Source of the DNA: Dendrocalamus latiflorus
Taxonomy: Eukaryota > Streptophyta > Magnoliopsida > Poales > Poaceae
Length of the DNA stretch: 64,000 nucleotides
Assembly: GCA_017311315.1 (NCBI GenBank)
Contig: CM029610.1
Coordinates: forward strand, 5,327,126 to 5,391,125
Reading direction: 5' to 3'
Position numbers and translations under genes: made by a program. Under the pieces are notes generated by a model. It ran no database searches. It saw nothing but the letters and a program-made list of their open reading frames with translations, and was not told the origin of the DNA. Position 1 is the stretch's first letter; the number at the start of each line of letters is the position of its first letter. Of this stretch, positions 58,800 through 64,000 are shown piece after piece.

Positions 58800-60470
58800 A
58801 GTATCAGAACAGTGTTGCTCTTGAGCGCCGTCTTCTTCCCACCATCCTTCCCAGTTCCCACCTCTTCCCTCTCTGTTGCCTGCCATAGGTGACAATACTG
58901 CTGAGCAGACCGCCAAGGAAGCCCTTTGGACGCAGGTGGTCGCCATGACGAGCATCAAAACGCTCGTTCCTGACACGCTTGATCTTCACGCATCGAACTA
59001 CTCCAAGTTGGTGAGGCCTATTCCTCGTCGCCCTTCGCAAGTATGCGCTCCAAGACCATGCCAGTCCAGCGTGGCATCCTCCAATGAAGCCACTTGGCAA
59101 CGCATGGACGCCACCATCCTTTCTTGGATTTACGACTCCATCTCCTCTGAAATTCTTGAGATTATGATTGTCACCGATACCACCGCCCTAGCTGTCTAGA
59201 AGTGCATCCAAGGCTTGTTCCAAAACAACAAGGAGAGCCAGGCTCTACCTCGAGGGCGAATTCCAGTGCCTCATGTATGGGGACATGTCCATCATCGACT
59301 ACTGCCGCAAGTTGAAGAATCTGGCCAATGCTCTTAGTGACATCGATCAGCTAGTGAGCGACAAGACCCTCATCCTCAACACTCTCTGTAGATTAAATGA
59401 AACATTTGCCATCTTGTGCACCACCCTGCCAATGCAAAAGCCGTTCCCTAGCTTCATAAAGACTCATTACGCCCTTTTACTCGAGGAAATTAAAGACAAG
59501 GCCTCCACCACCCAACCCACAGCCCTTGTCGCAAACGTCACCCCTAATGGCATGGCACCCACAAAAGCAGTGGTGGCGGCAGCTCTGGCTACACCGTTTG
59601 CAGCAACACACCATGCGACAACGACAACGAGTACAACTCCAATAACAATTACTGAGGAAACTGCCACTACAACCATGCCAACAACGGCAATGGTGGCAAC
59701 CACAACGCTGGTCATGGCAACTCGCCATGGGCGTCCTTTTTCAACTTGTGGACGGGCACTGTGCAGGTTTGGCCTAACCACTGGCCCACACGACACCTGA
59801 TGCCCTAGGCCTCCTCGACACACGTCCTACCTTAGCACCACTGCAACAGGCCTACACCTCCTCCCTGCCACCGGTTGTCAAGCAACCTGTCGCGCCCGCG
59901 TCATGGCTACCATTGCAACTTACCATGCCAGGTGGTGGCACATCGTCCCCTTCCTTCACCATGCTGTCTTAGGATCAACAATCCTTGGCAAACGTGTTTA
60001 GCACCATCCGCAAAACACAGAGTTGTATATGGACTCAGGCGCGTCCACTCACATGATGTCGGACTTCGGTAACATCTTCTCTACTTACCCTCCCTCCACT
60101 TCGGCCAATGGCATCATCGTTAACGGGTCACTGCTACCTATTACCTCCACTGGCCTATACTTCGGCCAATGGCATCATCGTTAATGGGTCACTGCTACCT
60201 ATTACGTCCACCAGCTGCACATATTTTCCAACTCATGTTCGTGACTTTCATCTTAACAACGTCCTAGTCACTCCAAATCTTATTAGAAAATTTTATTTAT
60301 GTCCGTCAGTTCACCATCGATAATCATTGTTCTATTGAGTCTGATCCATATAGTCTTTCTTTGAAGGATTTTCGTACCAAGAACGAGATCATCAGGTGTG
60401 ACAACTCCGATCAACTCTACCCGATCCAACTTTTGCCGCCATCCTCTGTTGTTCTCAATGGCCAACACAT
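58800..60470 (+). pseudogene. Copia element 3, Gag-protease remnant (truncated)
   Basis: Broken frames encode Gag (ASNYSKLVRPIPRR, TWQRMDATILSWIYDSIS; 59273-59540 MYGDMSIIDYCRKLKNLANALSDI). A low-complexity Thr/Ala stretch follows. Protease (LYMDSGASTHMMSDFGN at about 60022) leads into the pre-integrase linker (VRDFHLNNVLVTPNLIRK; DFRTKNEIIRCDNSD). Integrase, RT and RNase H are missing. In-frame stops (for example 59198) and a 61-bp tandem duplication within the protease region add to the decay. Confidence 0.82.
60099..60220 (+). repeat. 61-bp tandem duplication in copia element 3
   Basis: 'cttcggccaatggcatcatc' begins at 60099 and again at 60160. The two units differ at only a few places. 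61 is not a multiple of three, so it shifts the protease frame. Confidence 0.9.
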
Positions 60471-61166
60471 ATTTACCTCTAGTGTCCCCCTCCTCTCTTT
60501 TTTTGGTTGCATGCGTGCGCAACCGCCGTGTTGCACGACCCTCTCTTGCGGTGACCTACGCGCTATCATTGCTATTGAGTCCTCCCACTACTACTGCTCC
60601 TGCATCTCACTCGACAATGCTAGCTGACCTATGCTGACTAACTACAATGACCTTCCTCAATTGTGACAACCTCGATATTGACTTCTCGCTACATCCATGT
60701 CTTCTTCGTGTCACGTGGGCTACTGATATAACGAAGCCCAACTCAGGGCAACCACGTGTCACGTGTGTTCTTCCATGTACGATACGGCGTACATACGAAT
60801 GTACGACCGAAGTATCCTCCTGGAGAGTATTCGGTATCTCTAGCAGCATATGTATTGTTCCAATTGGATAACTGTATCTGTAGGGTTTAGTGCTAGTACT
60901 TGATACCAACAATACAACAGCATATGCTGCATGCTGGTGTACCAAGTGACCAACAGAATCAATTGCAAGGAAAAGAAGTCGTGTCTGTCTAGATTGATGA
61001 TGCACATACAAAGCTGGGCAAAGGAAAGATTGAATAAGCTACTGGTTGTACAATGGGTTTACATCATCAAAATCATTACAACAAAATTTTAGACAATAAA
61101 CTGAATAAACGGTACGATTCTAATATACGCCCATATAGGCAGTATCCAGAGTCTTCCTAAACATGC
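60471..61166. other. Copia 3 tail and PRCC gene 3' flank
   Basis: 'gcagcatatgtattg' and 'cagcatatgctgcatgctgg' (60843-60940) may be the element's 3' LTR. From about 61010 to 61166 the sequence is probably the 3' UTR of the minus-strand PRCC-like gene. Confidence 0.4.
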
Positions 61167-64000
61167 TCACCAGCCATATTTTGCTTGAGTCTCTGCTTTC
61201 GTAAGGAAGCCCTTAGCACGCCTCTCAGCAAGCTCCATCTCCTTTTGCTTCATGTCATAAAATAGAGATCCAATCTGATGCTTTCTTTTGTGCAGCTTGG
61301 AGGGCTTTCCCTTCGCTGAAGGGGCGGGCTGCGTGCAACATATCAAATCTCGGGTCAAGACAATATCTATATTAAATTATAGATTGTGTGGAAATTTGAA
61401 ATTATGCCCAAATAGAAATATCAAATGAACATTATAACAACAACAACAAAGCCTTTTGTGCCAAACAATATCAAATGAACATTCATGAACAGAAATCCTT
61501 TGAAGTGATGTTGTAGATTCAGTAAAAGTAGCCTACTCTGAATAACGTTCCAAACGTCGGTTTTGCATGGCTTACCTATACATTTCCTCTCCAATAATAA
61601 CTATTATTTGAATCTAAATTAACAGCTACAAGTTTCCAAAAGAGTAGAAACAGTCAGCAAGAAGGGAATGCTGGATATTCAAAAAACATGCTCATCATGG
61701 GGGCACCATGAGATCCTTCAATGCACCCTGGGATATTAATCCTACATATACATATTCATCAACATCTTCCAACACAACCAAGTTTCACTTTGGTATGATC
61801 ATTTAATACTGAGACCATATTTTGATACTTGCTATCCTTCTATTTTACATTCGTGAATTTAAAAGTTCTACAGTCCTGTCCTATTCCTTTCCTGGACAAG
61901 TTCAGCATGCTTGAAGATATAACCCAAGACAGCGTTGACATCTATCACGATACGTTTATTCATATAATCATATTAGAAGAAAGAATGACCTATGTTCACT
62001 GACCTAATACAATAAAATCAGAACCAAGGCATGATTGTCCATTCAATTGTATGAACAGGTCCAGTATCGGAGTGATTAACCGCCACATCAACCAGTCCCT
62101 CCTCTCATCACTGTCTTACTTTTTGATTCATGTTTAGCATCAAAGTAATGTGGCAGCTCACATTTTAGCTAAAACAGCTGAACACTATGTAAATTTGGTC
62201 CAGTTACATGAAGAATCGGAACTGATCCAGTCTATCCTACGTAGTACAATTTTGCTTAACAATGCTGCTGTTTTATCTTAAAAAAGTGTATTTCCCTATA
62301 ACCTCCTAAACCAAGGTTATCTTCGTGCATCATCAGTCTCCTCTTTTATCAACAAACCCATTAAGAGGGTACAAGTTTCGAAAGCACTATATCTGATATA
62401 ACATATACTAGTTTATTGCAACATTTAACTACTCTCTCTAGTCACAAGTTTTTCTCACTTCAGAAAGCATGCAGTCAAACTTGTATATCTTTGAACAATA
62501 GTATATTTTAAATATTTAAATTGGCCAAAAGAAAATGGTATGAGTGGATATTTTGTAAAAAACAGTTTCATAATCTTACACTTTTATAGCTTTTACAAAC
62601 ATATTGTAATATATTGTGATAATATATCAGAGACTTTTTTATCTTTTAAGAATTTTTTTTACTGGACGGACTCGGAGTAATATTTTTTTAATCTTAAGCA
62701 TATGAGGAAATATCATGAACCCATTAGCAGAAACATTGCCTGAACCATAATATTTATGTGGTATAAAATTTTCCTGAGGTTAAGGAAATATGAATTGCAT
62801 GAATTAAACTGTTCACTTCATAAAAGCCTAAGGGGTGTTCGTATTAACTTTTGCTGATGGTTTTTGGCTGTAGCTTATAGCTTTTAGCTAAAAATGAATA
62901 GTAATGGTTAAAAGAAGTGGCTTTTAGAAAGAGAAAGCAGACGGTGAAAGAAGTGAGAGAGATGCATACACGTGACGGGGGTGGGAGGAGTGAGGTGCAT
63001 GATGCACCCGTGTCCTCTGCCTTATCTCCAAAGCGAAAAGAGTGAAGAAGCCGCTTCGAGAAGCTGGGTGTTTGTATTAACCAGAAGCAGAAGTCAATAC
63101 GAACAGGGCAATATTATCCTTTGCTCCAGTGAAGATCTGAAGACCACACCCTTGGAAACATAACTAACATAATTGCATATTTAGAGAGGTTATCAGTAAG
63201 TCACTTGTCGGGTATCTTGCTTGCCTGATGAGATGACATACAAATTCAAAATTAAAAAGACCACACCATGACATGCTTCTACCTATTTCCAAGAATCATT
63301 GACTATGGACTGGCATCAGAACCTAAATTGCATGTAAGCATGCTGCATTATTGTATCACTTATTCAAGGAGCCAATTATCTAACACCGACTGACCAGTGG
63401 TAGCGATGGCTATAAGGTTAAGGTGCTTGATGAGATAGAAACTATCTAGCTATCTCATCCAACTATCTGCTGTATTTGATACTTGGCTAGCAAAAAAATT
63501 CAAGCATGATAAGAACGTAACAAGAGCAAAGCAGAAGTCAAATCAAGTTATCATGGAATGATAGATCTGTACCTGGTAACTAGGACCAAAGGCCATCCCT
63601 GTGAGTTTGGACTTGTCCTCCCTCGGTCGGTTCTTCATCAACTCTGCCTGGTTCAACTCTAAAATCTCTGTCGGCATATCATTTCTGCCTCTCTTCCCTC
63701 CAATCCTACCCATCTCCGGTGGTAGTACCGGTTCTTCCATTGGTGGCGCTGTTACTACTGCAGCCTCGTGTCCATAACCACCAGTATAATCCCCTCCATA
63801 TGGCACCGCTGCCGAATGCCCATAGCCGCCACCTTGCTCTCCTCCATATGTGTTACCATACCCACCACCTTGCTCTCCTCCATATGCTGCATACTGTGTT
63901 CCAGTCCCATAATTTACATTGCCACTCGGATCCCAACCATAATTTGCACCGTAATTAGCATAGTAGTTTGGATCCCATGCATAGCCTTCGTATCCACCAG
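61167..64000 (-). CDS. PRCC-like proline-rich nuclear protein, last two exons (gene continues beyond the right edge)
   Basis: PRCC proteins are nuclear and linked to pre-mRNA splicing. Two minus-strand exons are visible. The first runs from beyond 64000 to 63573; the last is 61328-61167 with stop TAA/TGA-type at 61167-61169. They join in phase at ...AFGPSYQ / PAPSAKGKPSK, with GT-AG borders. The upstream exon encodes a Tyr/Gly-rich stretch with two YGGEQGGGYG repeats and YAWDPNYYANYG, then GGKRGRNDMPTEILE and LNQAELMKNRPREDK. The last exon holds the family's conserved end, KRKHQIGSLFYDMKQKEMEL...TKAETQAKYGW, similar to the human PRCC terminus (RKHQI...TQAKYGF). The 2.2-kb intron contains a MITE. 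The start codon and N-terminus are outside the window. No lesion is visible. Confidence 0.9.
62830..63110. mobile_element. MITE in the PRCC-like gene intron
   Basis: The left end GGGGTGTTCGTATTAACTTT pairs with the reverse complement of the right end GCCCTGTTCGTATTGACTTC; sub-terminal 'gcttttagc' and 'agaagc' words also invert. It is about 280 bp, noncoding, and probably hAT- or Harbinger-related. The target duplication is not clear. Confidence 0.7.

Noticed and set aside
59467..59823. Minus-strand Val/Ala-rich 118-codon frame as a membrane protein
   Set aside because: It is antisense to the Thr-rich linker of copia element 3 Gag.

Overview
This window is plant nuclear DNA, almost certainly from a grass (Poaceae). 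It shows GT-AG introns, dense small MITEs, Ty1/copia and Ty3/gypsy-type LTR retrotransposons, an L1-type LINE, and host proteins that read like rice, sorghum or Setaria orthologues. I could not fix the species. From memory, the pair group-C bZIP (RISBZ5/OsbZIP52 type) followed by V-ATPase subunit A is also close-linked on rice chromosome 6, so the segment is probably collinear with that region.

Four host genes can be read. (1) A six-exon group-C bZIP transcription factor lies at 13404-15428 (+). (2) A 19-exon gene for the catalytic A subunit of the vacuolar H+-ATPase lies at 26179-32198 (+). Every splice junction fits, but two lesions break its frame: a 31-bp templated duplication at the end of exon 6 and a 4-bp deletion in exon 13. 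(3) An intact ten-coding-exon glycosyltransferase family 14 (Core-2/I-branching, DUF266) gene lies at 35939-46332 (+). Its 7.4-kb intron 2 holds a complete copia element, a long-inverted-repeat element and a nested Tourist-like MITE. (4) The last two exons of a PRCC-like nuclear protein gene lie at 61167 to beyond 64000 (-). A 5'-truncated, frameshifted remnant of a clathrin-assembly (AP180/CALM-type) gene lies at 47318-47976 (-).

The rest is mostly repeats. 1-13 kb: a compound AT/GT microsatellite, a MITE, a decayed copia element with a 2.4-kb LTR, and a reversed LTR that cuts its reverse transcriptase. 16-21 kb: a solo LTR of the same copia family with a perfect target duplication, a decayed LINE invaded by two MITEs, and a MULE-type element with a 9-bp target duplication. 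22-26 kb: two further inverted-repeat elements in otherwise anonymous DNA. 46-61 kb: LTR fragments of several families, a tRNA-derived SINE-like piece, tandem repeats, a 767-bp near-perfect palindrome built from LTR starts, and a truncated copia element next to the PRCC gene.

I found no functional tRNA or rRNA gene and no CRISPR array. The genes are unrelated housekeeping or regulatory loci and do not form a pathway. The most notable signals are the apparently recent double lesion in the V-ATPase A gene, the LTR palindrome, and the precisely delimited transposon insertions.
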